Below, in pieces: positions 50,987-58,579 of a stretch of DNA of 64,000 nucleotides. The notes below the pieces were generated by a model. The model was given only the letters and a program-made list of their open reading frames with translations. It searched no databases and had not been told where the DNA came from. The stretch comes from an uncultured Collinsella sp. (GTDB lineage Bacteria; Actinomycetota; Coriobacteriia; Coriobacteriales; Coriobacteriaceae), in assembly GCA_902470905.1 (NCBI GenBank), contig CABRIC010000005.1, positions 3,560 to 67,559 on the forward strand. Reading direction: 5' to 3'. The position numbers and the translations under genes are program-made. Numbering within the stretch: position 1 is the first letter of the stretch; the number at the start of each line of letters is the position of its first letter.

Positions 50987-51397
50987 ATGGGCCTCTTCGA
51001 TACGTTCTTCTCCAGCGTCACCGGCGGCAGTCGAGAGCCTCAAAAACCATCAAACGTCGAGCTCGAGCTGCGCCGCAGGCTTACCGTGCTCGCAAGCGAC
51101 GAGGCCACTCAAGACACTCCCCTGCGCTATTTCCTGCACTGGACGGGGCAAGTCCAAGGCGTTGGTTTTCGCTTTACCAACACCAACCTCGCGCAGGCAC
51201 GCGCACTCACCGGCTGGGTGCGTAACATGGAAGACGGCTCAGTCGAGATGGAGATACAGGGAGCTCCGGCAAACATCCTATCTCATCTCGAGGCGCTTCA
51301 TGCCTCCTACGAGCGCATGGGAACGCGTTTTCGCCTCGTAGACGCCCAGGCCCGAGCCCCACTTGCCAATGAAGACGGTTTCACGCCTCGTTATTAG
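50987..51397 (+). CDS. Acylphosphatase-like protein with N-terminal extension
   Basis: Residues 45-136 are an acylphosphatase domain: YFLHWTGQVQGVGFRFTNTN (phosphate-binding loop with the catalytic Arg of GVGFR) and GWVRNMEDGSVEMEIQG, which has the conserved Asn. Acylphosphatases hydrolyse carboxyl-phosphate bonds of small metabolites. About 45 extra N-terminal residues are polar and partly helical; typical proteins are about 90 residues. The start is ATG 50987, two bases after the oxidoreductase stop, with only a weak AGG site, so translation is probably coupled. Confidence 0.85.
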   Translation: MGLFDTFFSSVTGGSREPQKPSNVELELRRRLTVLASDEATQDTPLRYFLHWTGQVQGVGFRFTNTNLAQARALTGWVRNMEDGSVEMEIQGAPANILSHLEALHASYERMGTRFRLVDAQARAPLANEDGFTPRY

Positions 51398-51458
51398 TAT
51401 TGTGTGCTAAATACGGTATCATTTACCTACGACCGTTGATAGAAAAGAGGCGAGGCAC

Positions 51459-51839
51459 ATGGCGGTGCAAAGAAGGAATACCAGGCAGCGAAAGCTGGTT
51501 CTTGACGCCGTGCGCCAAAGCTACAACCATCCCACCGCCGACGAAATCTACAACGTCGTGCGCGCGCAGGATGACAAAATCAGCCGCGGTACGGTCTACC
51601 GCAACCTCAATCTCTTGGCCGACGCCGGCGAGATCCTCTCCATCAAGACGCCGGGCGGCAGCCGCTTCGATCGCACGATCGAGCCGCACGCACATATCAT
51701 CTGCACCTCATGCAGCCGCGTCATCGACGTACCGCTCCCCTTCGATGCCCAGCTCGACGCCAAAGCGTCCGAGCAAATCGGCTGGCACGTCACGTCGCAC
51801 TACACCATCTTCGAGGGTCTCTGCCCCGACTGCCGGTAG
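51459..51839 (+). CDS. Fur-family transcriptional regulator
   Basis: This 126-residue regulator has an N-terminal winged helix (RNTRQRKLVLDAVRQSYNHP; RGTVYRNLNLLADAGEI near residue 45), the metal-site motif PHAHIICTSCSRVIDV near 75, and a terminal CPDC. The two CxxC pairs (CTSC, CPDC) form the structural zinc site seen in PerR and many Fur proteins. Fur versus PerR cannot be settled from sequence; the residue set near the regulatory site is short. GAGGCGAGG lies before the ATG. It may control iron or peroxide genes such as the flavodoxin (inference). Confidence 0.88.
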   Translation: MAVQRRNTRQRKLVLDAVRQSYNHPTADEIYNVVRAQDDKISRGTVYRNLNLLADAGEILSIKTPGGSRFDRTIEPHAHIICTSCSRVIDVPLPFDAQLDAKASEQIGWHVTSHYTIFEGLCPDCR

Positions 51840-51842
51840 ATG

Positions 51843-51913
51843 TTTGGAACATGCCTTAAAATCCACCTTTCCGCACTTTGCAGCAAAAAGTAGATTCCTA
51901 GACATGTCCCAAA
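51843..51913 (-). repeat. 71-bp imperfect hairpin between convergent genes
   Basis: The arms align without gaps (TTTGG-ACATG-CT--AATC-AC-TTT), and most of the differences are G-U wobbles when read as minus-strand RNA. No T-run follows. It sits between fur (+) and the HAD gene (-). Confidence 0.6.
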
Positions 51914-51916
51914 TGT

Positions 51917-52714
51917 CTACTCAGCAAGTAGACGACGCAGCTCTTCTTCGACCGTGCGCACGTAGCGGACGCGGTCGTTAATGCCACGCATAGAGGGGTT
52001 GCAGCTCTCCATCAGATAGGGATGGCCCACGACGTTGAGCATGTCGCGATCGTTCTCATTGTCGCCAAACGCCATCATCTCATCGGGCGAAATACCCAGG
52101 GCACGACCGTAATCGGCAAGCGCGGAGCCCTTGCCCGAACCGAAACCGATAAAGTCCGTCCATTCGGTTCCCGACGTCATCACGTCAACACGGTCGCTAA
52201 AGAGGCGCTCAAAATACTCCAGGGCCGCCGGCTGATCCACCTCGGGCGTCTGGAAGGCAATCTTAATGACGTCCTCGTCGATGTCCTCGGGGCGGGCGAC
52301 CACCGCCACATCGCAGTGGACCTCATAGCGCAAATGATCGACGAACGCATCGTTGCCGCTCATGGTGTAGAGGTGTCCCTCACACGAAAGGGTCACGTCG
52401 GCATGGGGATACGCAACCACGGCATTCGCGATATCCATAGCAAGGCTACGCTCCATGGAACGCTTGACAACGGCACGTCCCTCGCTCATCACCAGGGCTC
52501 CGTTTTCGCATACATAGGCGAGCTCATCGGCCACCGGGGCAAACAGATAGCGCAAGCTCGCATATTGACGGCCGCTCGCCGGCATAAACACGATACCGCG
52601 ACGATGCAGCTCATCGATGAGCTCAAAGGCCTCGGAACGCGGCTCGCGCTCCCCCGGATGCAGCAACGTGCCGTCCAAATCGCATGCAATCAGCTTGATT
52701 CCTTCAAGACCCAT
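51917..52714 (-). CDS. Cof-type HAD-IIB phosphatase
   Basis: The 265-residue protein has motif I IACDLDGTLLHPGE near residue 8, motif II FMPASGRQYASLRYL near 42, a cap domain (about 80-180), and motif III/IV GKGSALADYGRALG and AFGDNENDRDMLNVVG near 190 and 213. The family dephosphorylates sugar phosphates and cofactors; the substrate is unknown. ATG 52714 (MGLEGIKL) follows GGGGGAAAG. It shares only modest similarity with the HAD protein at 25429-26271. Confidence 0.85.
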   Translation of the reverse strand: MGLEGIKLIACDLDGTLLHPGEREPRSEAFELIDELHRRGIVFMPASGRQYASLRYLFAPVADELAYVCENGALVMSEGRAVVKRSMERSLAMDIANAVVAYPHADVTLSCEGHLYTMSGNDAFVDHLRYEVHCDVAVVARPEDIDEDVIKIAFQTPEVDQPAALEYFERLFSDRVDVMTSGTEWTDFIGFGSGKGSALADYGRALGISPDEMMAFGDNENDRDMLNVVGHPYLMESCNPSMRGINDRVRYVRTVEEELRRLLAE

Positions 52715-52743
52715 ATGCTTTCCCCCCACAGCATCTCATCAAC

Positions 52744-52785
52744 AGAAAGACGGACTTTGAATAGTTGCCTCTCAAAGTCCGTCTT
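52744..52785 (-). terminator. Terminator of the slyD-ureE-like operon
   Basis: The minus-strand stem AAGACGGACTTTGA/TCAAAGTCCGTCTT is perfect (14 bp) and followed by TCTGTT, 14 bases after the UreE-like stop. Confidence 0.75.
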
Positions 52786-52798
52786 ACTTATACGCACG

Positions 52799-53377
52799 TT
52801 AACCGCGCGCCTTCTTTACGATCGTAAAGTCTGGAGCCATACTCACAACGGCATCCGCCGCACTCGACGCAAAGCGCCGGTCCGAATCGAGTTCACGGGT
52901 AACCGTCGAGAGCCGAACGCCCTCGACGCCCCGGAGCATGCGGCCCAAAGCAGGCTGCACCGGCGTATACATGCGCACGGTATGCTCGTCCGAATCGCCT
53001 CGAAAAAGCGGCGCATGCACATTGCCGATCTCCCAGCACGCGTGCGCGAGCGCAATCGGGTCCATGCGGTCAACTTCGACCAAATAAACCTCGGCGCTGC
53101 GCAGGCGCACGACAACCGCCACGGGCACCACGCCCGAACGGTCGACGGCGAGCACGTCGCCGTCGACAAAACGACCGCCGTCGGCAGTATCCAGCCGAAC
53201 ATCGACCGTGCGCCCCAGCTCCGTCACGCCCACAAACGCGCATACATTAGCCTGGTCCCAATCGAGCAGCAGCTCGTCAACTTCAAAGACGCCGCCCAGC
53301 TTCCGGCGAAGCAGGAGTTCATAGGACGGATCGTTGAGATTTCCCAAGCATGTCGTCGAAACCAAGCGTTCAGGCAT
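52799..53377 (-). CDS. UreE-like nickel metallochaperone
   Basis: The 192-residue protein has the two-part layout of UreE: an N-terminal beta domain (about 20-105, with GRTVDVRLDTADGGRFVDGD and VVVRLRSAEVYLVEV) and a C-terminal domain (about 108-170) with ALAHACWEIGNVHAPLF, like the AYHLGNRH motif, and PALGRMLRGVEGVRLSTV. UreE delivers nickel to urease. No urease structural genes are visible, and the C-terminus lacks a His-rich tail. It starts three bases after slyD, another nickel-binding family, so a role in supplying nickel to some other enzyme is likely (inference). Confidence 0.65.
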   Translation of the reverse strand: MPERLVSTTCLGNLNDPSYELLLRRKLGGVFEVDELLLDWDQANVCAFVGVTELGRTVDVRLDTADGGRFVDGDVLAVDRSGVVPVAVVVRLRSAEVYLVEVDRMDPIALAHACWEIGNVHAPLFRGDSDEHTVRMYTPVQPALGRMLRGVEGVRLSTVTRELDSDRRFASSAADAVVSMAPDFTIVKKARG

Positions 53378-53380
53378 ACT

Positions 53381-53809
53381 CTAACCCTCGACCTCGACGA
53401 GCTCGATATCAAAGTTGAGGTCCTTGCCGGCCAGCTCGTGGTTGGCGTCGAGCGTCACAGCCTCGGGCGTTACGTCGATGACCACGGCGGGAACGGGCAT
53501 ACCGCTCGGCGTGGACAGGAAAAGCTTCATGCCCTTCTCGATCTGCTCGATGTTGGGAACCTGCTCGGCCGGGAAGGTAATAACCATCTCGGGATTGTGC
53601 TCGCCGTAGGCATCGGCAGCAGGAATGTGCACGGTCTTCTTCTCGCCCACCTGCATGTCGACAACAGCGGCGTCGAAGCCCTTGATCATCTGACCGGCGC
53701 CGCAGGTGAACTCCAGCGGCTCGCCGCGATCGTAGGAGCTATCGAACTGCGTGCCGTCATCGAGCGTGCCGCGATAATGGGTCTTGACCTTCTTGCCCTG
53801 GTTGGACAT
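53381..53809 (-). CDS. slyD: FKBP-type peptidyl-prolyl isomerase (SlyD-like)
   Basis: This 142-residue protein has the split FKBP domain with an inserted flap: VKTHYRGTLDDGTQFDSSYDRGEPLEFTCG at the start (split as YRGTLDDGTQFDSS), GAGQMIKGFDAAVVDMQVGEKKTV near residue 40, and the IF insert (about 65-120; YGEHNPEMV). SlyD proteins fold proteins and deliver nickel to hydrogenase or urease. The His/Cys-rich nickel-binding tail of E. coli SlyD is missing; the protein ends VELVEVEG. GGAGG precedes ATG 53809. It is co-transcribed with the UreE-like gene. Confidence 0.88.
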   Translation of the reverse strand: MSNQGKKVKTHYRGTLDDGTQFDSSYDRGEPLEFTCGAGQMIKGFDAAVVDMQVGEKKTVHIPAADAYGEHNPEMVITFPAEQVPNIEQIEKGMKLFLSTPSGMPVPAVVIDVTPEAVTLDANHELAGKDLNFDIELVEVEG

Positions 53810-53929
53810 GGTAACCTCCGTAATAAGGGCGGCGCACAACACGGGCCGCCATGAACATATGGCGCTAACTATACCCTAGTCATACAATTCAATGACAGTT
53901 TGCAAAGAAACGCTGCAACCGGAGGAACC

Positions 53930-54943
53930 ATGGCATATCCCGTATTTGACCTACACTGCGACACCGCCGACCGCATCGGCTGGGCCACGCTCGATCTCGA
54001 CCTGCGCTTTACCGCCGGCACCGACGGTTATTTCCCCGGCGACGAAACGCATCCGCAAGATTTCGACCTCATCGAGGGCAACGCCTGCGCCATCTCGCTC
54101 GCAAAGATCGGCAACACGCCATGGGCACAGTGCTTCGCCACGTTTGTCCCCGATGAGATTCCCACCGCCCACGCCGCGCGCTTCCAGGCGCAGATCATGG
54201 CGCATATGAGCGGCCAGGCAATGCTCAACCACGACCGCATGGTCAACGTACGCAGCGCGGCAGACATTCGCCCCGCGCTCAAAGACGGCAAGGTCGCCTG
54301 CATCCACACCATCGAAAACGCCACGTTCTTTGCCGAGGACCCCGCGCTGATCGAGGTGCTCAAGAGCTTGGGCGTACTCATGTCATCGCTCAGCTGGAAT
54401 GCGCAGGGACCGCTCGCGAGCGGACACGATACCCACGCCGGCCTCACCGCCGCCGGCATCGAGGCACTTACGCAGATGGAGCACGCCGGCATGGTGCTTG
54501 ACGTCTCCCACCTCAACGATGAGTGCTTTGACGAGGTTGTCGCCCACGCCACACGTCCCTTCGTCGCCAGCCACTCCAACTCTCGTGCAGTTTGCGGCGT
54601 TAAGCGCAACCTCACCGACGACCAGTTCCGCACCATTCGCGACATGGGTGGCATCGTCGGCCTCAACTACTGCAGCGAGTTCCTTTCCAACGACGCAACC
54701 GACAAGACAGCCGCAGACGTCACCTTCGACCAGCTGGCGGCACATATCGAGCACTGGCTCGACCTGGGCGGCGAGGACGTCATCGCGCTCGGCGGCGACT
54801 GGGACGGTGCCACGGTGCCCGCCTTCCTCTCCGATGCCAGCAAGATGCCCGAGTTCCAGAACATGCTCTCCAAGCACTTTGGCAAGACCGTGATGCAGAA
54901 GCTCTGCAGCGATAATGCCCTTGCCTTCTTTGAGCGTTATTAA
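53930..54943 (+). CDS. Membrane-dipeptidase family (peptidase M19) dipeptidase
   Basis: This 337-residue TIM-barrel metallopeptidase has the M19 ligands in order: VFDLHCDTADRIGW near residue 5 (His-x-Asp), CIHTIENATFF near 125 (Glu), MVLDVSHLNDECF near 190 (His), VASHSNSRAVCGVKRNL near 215 (His), and ALGGDWDGA near 287 (Asp). M19 dipeptidases cleave dipeptides, including D-amino acid forms. It has no signal peptide. CCGGAGG precedes ATG 53930. It is followed by a GC-rich hairpin. Confidence 0.9.
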   Translation: MAYPVFDLHCDTADRIGWATLDLDLRFTAGTDGYFPGDETHPQDFDLIEGNACAISLAKIGNTPWAQCFATFVPDEIPTAHAARFQAQIMAHMSGQAMLNHDRMVNVRSAADIRPALKDGKVACIHTIENATFFAEDPALIEVLKSLGVLMSSLSWNAQGPLASGHDTHAGLTAAGIEALTQMEHAGMVLDVSHLNDECFDEVVAHATRPFVASHSNSRAVCGVKRNLTDDQFRTIRDMGGIVGLNYCSEFLSNDATDKTAADVTFDQLAAHIEHWLDLGGEDVIALGGDWDGATVPAFLSDASKMPEFQNMLSKHFGKTVMQKLCSDNALAFFERY

Positions 54944-54959
54944 TTTCACATCCCCTGAG

Positions 54960-54995
54960 CGGGCCGGCATGCCGAACGGTCGACATGCCGGCCCG
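54960..54995 (+). terminator. GC-rich hairpin after the M19 gene
   Basis: CGGGCCGGCATG pairs with CATGCCGGCCCG (12-bp perfect stem). No T-run follows; it may be a weak terminator or a regulatory structure before TTG 55018. Confidence 0.5.
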
Positions 54996-55017
54996 TCCCC
55001 AATCTGAAGGACCACTT

Positions 55018-55794
55018 TTGACGCAGCAATTTACGCTTTTCCTACCCCAACCGGATGGGACTCCCATCCCCGTCGTCGTTACCAAAAAGCGCGTCAAAAA
55101 CTTCAACCTGCGCGTCACATCGAGCGGTGAGGTCCACGCCAGCGCACCGCTCGGCGCCAGCCGCGAGCGTATCGAAGCGTTTGTGAAGCGCAACAGCGCC
55201 TGGATTATCAGACGACTTGCCCAGCGCGAGCAACGTCAGGCGACGGCGCGAGAGCCGCTCAGCCCCTCGTCCATCATTGCACTTTGGGGCAAGCCCATCA
55301 CGGTACAAGATGCGCTCGATCGCAACTTTGCATCACCCGCACCGCGGCCCAAGCAGGCCACCTTCGCAAGTTTTATGGGTGCCGACAAATCGAACGAACG
55401 CCCACAGGCCAAGCGGCGCGCAACCCTCGACGGCCTGACGTCCGATGAGCTCCAGACCCGCATCGACCAGCTCTATGCATCCGAGGTCACCACGGCGCTG
55501 CGCGATATGGTGCGCGCGTACGAAATCGCAATGGGTGTCGCCGTTTCCCGCGTTTCCGTGCGCAGCATGAAAACGCGCTGGGGATCATGCACGCCCAAAA
55601 CCGGCGCCATTCGCATCGCACGAGAACTTGCCGCCTACCCCGTCGAGTGCCTTGACATGGTTGTCGCCCACGAGCTCGTCCACCTGCTCGAACCGAGCCA
55701 CAATCATCGGTTTCACGCGCTGCTCGACACGTACTGCCCCAACAACAGGGCTCTGTCGCAGCGGCTCAAAAAACCGCCCGCCAACGAGCTCTAG
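55018..55794 (+). CDS. YgjP-like (DUF45) zinc metallopeptidase
   Basis: The 258-residue protein belongs to the YgjP/DUF45 family of SprT-like metallopeptidases. It has RVSVRSMKTRWGSCTPKTG near residue 180 and the zinc motif VVAHELVHLLEPSHNHRFH near 215, with two His and Glu of HExxH and a third His downstream. The N-terminal domain (about 1-90; VVVTKKRVKNFNLRVTSSGE) is the usual beta part, followed by a longer than usual charged linker (about 95-145). Cellular substrates are not known. Start is TTG 55018 with AAGGA upstream. Confidence 0.85.
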   Translation: MTQQFTLFLPQPDGTPIPVVVTKKRVKNFNLRVTSSGEVHASAPLGASRERIEAFVKRNSAWIIRRLAQREQRQATAREPLSPSSIIALWGKPITVQDALDRNFASPAPRPKQATFASFMGADKSNERPQAKRRATLDGLTSDELQTRIDQLYASEVTTALRDMVRAYEIAMGVAVSRVSVRSMKTRWGSCTPKTGAIRIARELAAYPVECLDMVVAHELVHLLEPSHNHRFHALLDTYCPNNRALSQRLKKPPANEL

Positions 55795-55800
55795 AGTCGG

Positions 55801-56286
55801 TTAGCGCACACGCTCGATCTCGACACCGCAGCTTGCCAGGGGAAGACCGACGGGCGCCCAAGGCTTATCGAGCTTAACGTGCACGCCAAGCAGCAGGGGG
55901 TAACGACGCAGCAGCATCTGGGCCACACCCTCGGCTGCAGCCTCGATGAGCTTAAACGTATGCTCGCGCAGATAGCCATCGACATCGTGGCACACCGAGC
56001 CGTAGTCAATCGAAGCGTCCAGGTTATCGTGCTCCCCCGCTGCACGCAGGTCGGCATAGAGCACCAAGGACACGATGAACTTCTGGCCCAGCGCGTTCTC
56101 TTCGGGATACACGCCGTGGTTGGCAAAGACCTCGAGACCGTCGATAGTAATGCGGTCAGCATGGCGCAGATCGTCATAGCTCACGTGGGGAACCGCCGTT
56201 GCGGTGGATATTTCGCCCCTTCCACGGCGGGCGAGCTCGGCGCCTTCAGTCTTGGTTGCATTCTCGGGCAGTTTCTTGTTGCTCAT
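55801..56286 (-). CDS. folB: Dihydroneopterin aldolase with N-terminal extension
   Basis: FolB cleaves dihydroneopterin to 6-hydroxymethyl-dihydropterin in folate synthesis. Residues 43-161 form the FolB domain: DRITIDGLEVFANHGVYPEENALGQ (split, ITIDGLEVFANHGVYPEE near residue 46), DYGSVCHDVDGYL near 93, FKLIEAAAEGVAQMLL near 110, and the catalytic lysine near HVKLDKPWAP near 137. About 42 N-terminal residues are polar and probably disordered. AAGGAG lies before ATG 56286. folE and an HD gene follow the same strand upstream, giving a small folate cluster without folK or folP. Confidence 0.87.
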   Translation of the reverse strand: MSNKKLPENATKTEGAELARRGRGEISTATAVPHVSYDDLRHADRITIDGLEVFANHGVYPEENALGQKFIVSLVLYADLRAAGEHDNLDASIDYGSVCHDVDGYLREHTFKLIEAAAEGVAQMLLRRYPLLLGVHVKLDKPWAPVGLPLASCGVEIERVR

Positions 56287-56329
56287 CGCGATCGTCTCCT
56301 TCGTTTAGAACCCCGACCGCGTAAACTAA

Positions 56330-56911
56330 CTACACGCGAATCGACAGGTTCTTTTTATCATCGCTCCAGTTGCAAGCATTGCGCGCGGGGCATGCAAAGC
56401 AGGCGCGCGACGCTTTGTCGGCTGCATAGAGCAGGCGCTCGAGCGGTTGGCTGTTCACGCGCAGCTTTCGATGGCCCAGAATGGCCGTCTTAATGGCTGC
56501 GGCATCGGCCGGCTCAAACGCTACGTCATCGGGCATACCGCCGAGAATCGCATCAGCGACGCGTTCGCTTACAACATCATGGGATATACCCGATTCATAC
56601 TGTTCATCTTTGCCGATATCGTGAAGAAGTGCCGTGGCGTAGATGACCTCGCGGTCAAATTCGAGCTGTTCCTCGAGATTCTTGATCCACATAATGCGAG
56701 CGACATCCAGCAGGTGGTCAATACCGTGGCGGCAGAAGATGCGCCCCGATTCCAACTGTGCAATGTTGCCCAGGTGCCGACGGAACAGCCCGTTGGCACA
56801 AATGTAATCAATGCGAGGCATGGCACCAAAGGGAGTCAGGCCCGAAGCCATAAAGCCGCGACGCGACGTCCCCTCATCGGTCTTCGATGTAAAGTCGTTG
56901 ACGACCCTCAT
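56330..56911 (-). CDS. HD-domain phosphohydrolase
   Basis: The 193-residue protein has an HD metal site: the first His in CRHGIDHLLDVARIMW near residue 60, then YATALLHDIGKDEQYESG near 92 (His-Asp), and later Asp near LLYAADKASRACF near 165. The C-terminus holds a CFACPARNACNW Cys cluster that could bind a metal or Fe-S cluster. Such proteins act on nucleotides or act in signalling. The ATG at 56911 is one base after the folE stop, so it is coupled to folE. Its part in folate metabolism, if any, is unclear. Confidence 0.82.
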   Translation of the reverse strand: MRVVNDFTSKTDEGTSRRGFMASGLTPFGAMPRIDYICANGLFRRHLGNIAQLESGRIFCRHGIDHLLDVARIMWIKNLEEQLEFDREVIYATALLHDIGKDEQYESGISHDVVSERVADAILGGMPDDVAFEPADAAAIKTAILGHRKLRVNSQPLERLLYAADKASRACFACPARNACNWSDDKKNLSIRV

Positions 56912-56912
56912 G

Positions 56913-57470
56913 CTAACGGCCCAGCATCCTAAAGAACCGATCCTCGAGCGCGGGATCAGTCTCAAAGACGCCGCGGCGAGCGAGCGTCACGGTCTTGGTG
57001 CCGGGCTTTTGCACGCCGCGCATCGTCATGCACATGTGCTCGGCTTCCATCAGCACAATCGCTCCCTGGGGAGCGAGATACTCCATGAGGGCATCGGCAA
57101 CTTGTGCGCACAACTGCTCCTGCAGCTGCAGACGACGGGCGTAGACCTCTACCGTGCGGGCAAGCTTAGAAAGCCCTGCGACACGGCCGTTAGGGATATA
57201 ACCAATGGCGGCCTTGCCATAAAACGGCAGCAGATGGTGCTCGCACAGCGAGTAAAACGTAATGTCGCGCTCAATAACCAAGTCGTTCGAAGCGACGGCA
57301 AAGGTTTTGGACAGGTGCTCCTCGGCACTCTGATCCATACCGCCGGCGATCTCACCATACATACGGGCAACGCGCGCCGGGGTCTCCAGCAGGCCCTCAC
57401 GAGTTGGGTCCTCGCCTATGCCCTCAAGCAACAGCTTAATGGCGGCCTCGACTTTTTCCTGATCGACCAT
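56913..57470 (-). CDS. folE: GTP cyclohydrolase I
   Basis: FolE converts GTP to dihydroneopterin triphosphate, the first step of folate synthesis. The 185-residue protein has the zinc ligands in FYSLCEHHLLPFYGKAAIGY near residue 72 (Cys-His) and CMTMRGVQ near 145 (Cys), the AGLSKLARTVEVYARRLQ helix near 98, and QEQLCAQVADAL near 118. The start at 57470 (MVDQEKVEAAI) has GAGG six bases upstream. It is followed directly by the HD hydrolase gene and then folB on the same strand. Confidence 0.94.
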   Translation of the reverse strand: MVDQEKVEAAIKLLLEGIGEDPTREGLLETPARVARMYGEIAGGMDQSAEEHLSKTFAVASNDLVIERDITFYSLCEHHLLPFYGKAAIGYIPNGRVAGLSKLARTVEVYARRLQLQEQLCAQVADALMEYLAPQGAIVLMEAEHMCMTMRGVQKPGTKTVTLARRGVFETDPALEDRFFRMLGR

Positions 57471-57536
57471 CTGGGCCTCACTTTTCCGATTTTGCGTTCG
57501 CGCTATGGTACCACGCCCTTTGGCATCGGCCACAAG

Positions 57537-58118
57537 CTACATAGTATGGGTCGAATAGACCGGATCGTCCCGCCAAAGCTCCACAGCGTCGCAAAGCGCA
57601 ACGCCCTCGCGCACAGCACGGGCGCGCGTGGCGCTCATATCAATCACGCGCTGATTGCTCGAGCCCCTAAAGCGCAATGAGATATCGTACAGATCCTGAA
57701 CAAACGGGCCGTCCACCAACATGTCGAGGCAGGCCAGGATACGGTCCGTCACCTCGGTATGATGACGGCCACCCGGCATAAGCTCCTCGAGCACGTCGCC
57801 GGTAAAGCACCAAATGGTCTTGCCCGACCCCGCGGGATAGGCCGCACGCACGCGTTCGATAAAGTCAACAAGTCCCGCCTGATTCTCGGGCTCCATAGGC
57901 TCGCCGCCCAGAATCGTCAGGCCATCGATAAAGGGATGGTCGAGGCTCTCGATAATCTTGTCCTCGACGGCACGATCGAACGGCTCGCCCGCAGCAAAGT
58001 CCCACGCGACAGAGTTAAAGCAGTTCTTGCACCCACGACGGCACCCGCTCACAAACAGAGAAGTACGAACGCCTTCCCCATCAGCAATGTCGAAATACTT
58101 AATGTTCGCGTAGTTCAT
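57537..58118 (-). CDS. nrdG: Anaerobic ribonucleotide reductase activating protein
   Basis: NrdG is a radical SAM enzyme that generates the glycyl radical of NrdD. The 193-residue protein has the cluster motif GCRRGCKNCFNSVAWDFAAG near residue 26 (CxxxCxxC), the LTILGGEPMEPENQAG segment near 70 (GGE), and IWCFTGDVLEEL near 105. The start at 58118 (MNYANIKYFDI) has AGGAAGG seven bases upstream. It lies downstream of nrdD on the same strand, separated by about 430 bases of palindromic DNA that would be part of a shared transcript. Confidence 0.92.
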   Translation of the reverse strand: MNYANIKYFDIADGEGVRTSLFVSGCRRGCKNCFNSVAWDFAAGEPFDRAVEDKIIESLDHPFIDGLTILGGEPMEPENQAGLVDFIERVRAAYPAGSGKTIWCFTGDVLEELMPGGRHHTEVTDRILACLDMLVDGPFVQDLYDISLRFRGSSNQRVIDMSATRARAVREGVALCDAVELWRDDPVYSTHTM

Positions 58119-58132
58119 AGGTAACCTTCCTG

Positions 58133-58218
58133 GGGGTCTGGAGTATATCATCCCGTCCTCAGACATTCTCGGCCTTCGGCCTGCGAAACTGCGGGCGGGA
58201 TGATATACTCCAGACCCC
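58133..58218. repeat. Hairpin with perfect 23-bp arms in the nrdG leader
   Basis: The left arm 58133-58155 (starting GGGGTCTGGAGTATATC) and right arm 58196-58218 are exact inverted copies around a 40-base loop. It lies 14 bases upstream of the nrdG start. A smaller pair (ATACTC/GAGTAT, about 58229-58256) lies next to it. Confidence 0.8.
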
Positions 58219-58350
58219 TCGCGAGCGATACTCAATGAACGTAGCGAACATCGAGTATAGGGTTCGAGGTCTAATAAAAACTCTGTTGCAGCTCAACCGT
58301 CATCACAAGCAAAGCGTTGTTGCAAGTCAACTCATTTCCGCTAAGAACTT

Positions 58351-58579
58351 CGAGGAGTGAGCAGACCGCATGCTGCATCTCAGCTACGTCAACTTGGCTG
58401 AACCGAGAGGGCCGCTTGGGCTTTTGCTCGATATGAGTTCCGCACGCAAAGAAGGCCACTTAATGTGGCCTTCGTCTTGCGCAGGACTGTCCGAAATAGC
58501 GAGCAAATGCCCGAGCGGCCCTCTCGGCTCAGCCCCGGAGCGGTATTAGAGATGCAGCACGCGGTCGCGGATCTCCTCG
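58351..58579. repeat. 229-bp imperfect palindrome overlapping the end of nrdD
   Basis: The two arms align almost without gaps: CGAGGAG-N7-ACCGC, TGCTGCATCTC, GGCTGA-CCGAGAGGGCCGC and TTTGCTCG occur on both sides in inverted order, closing at GGCCAC-ttaat-GTGGCC. The right arm includes the last codons of nrdD (EEIRDRVLHL), so the left arm carries a decayed inverted copy of them (EE-ADRMLHL). Confidence 0.7.

Noticed and set aside
58271..58459. 62-residue minus-strand frame between nrdD and nrdG
   Set aside because: It is read from the left arm of the palindrome and has no ribosome site. Its resemblance to a plus-strand frame comes from the inverted repeat.
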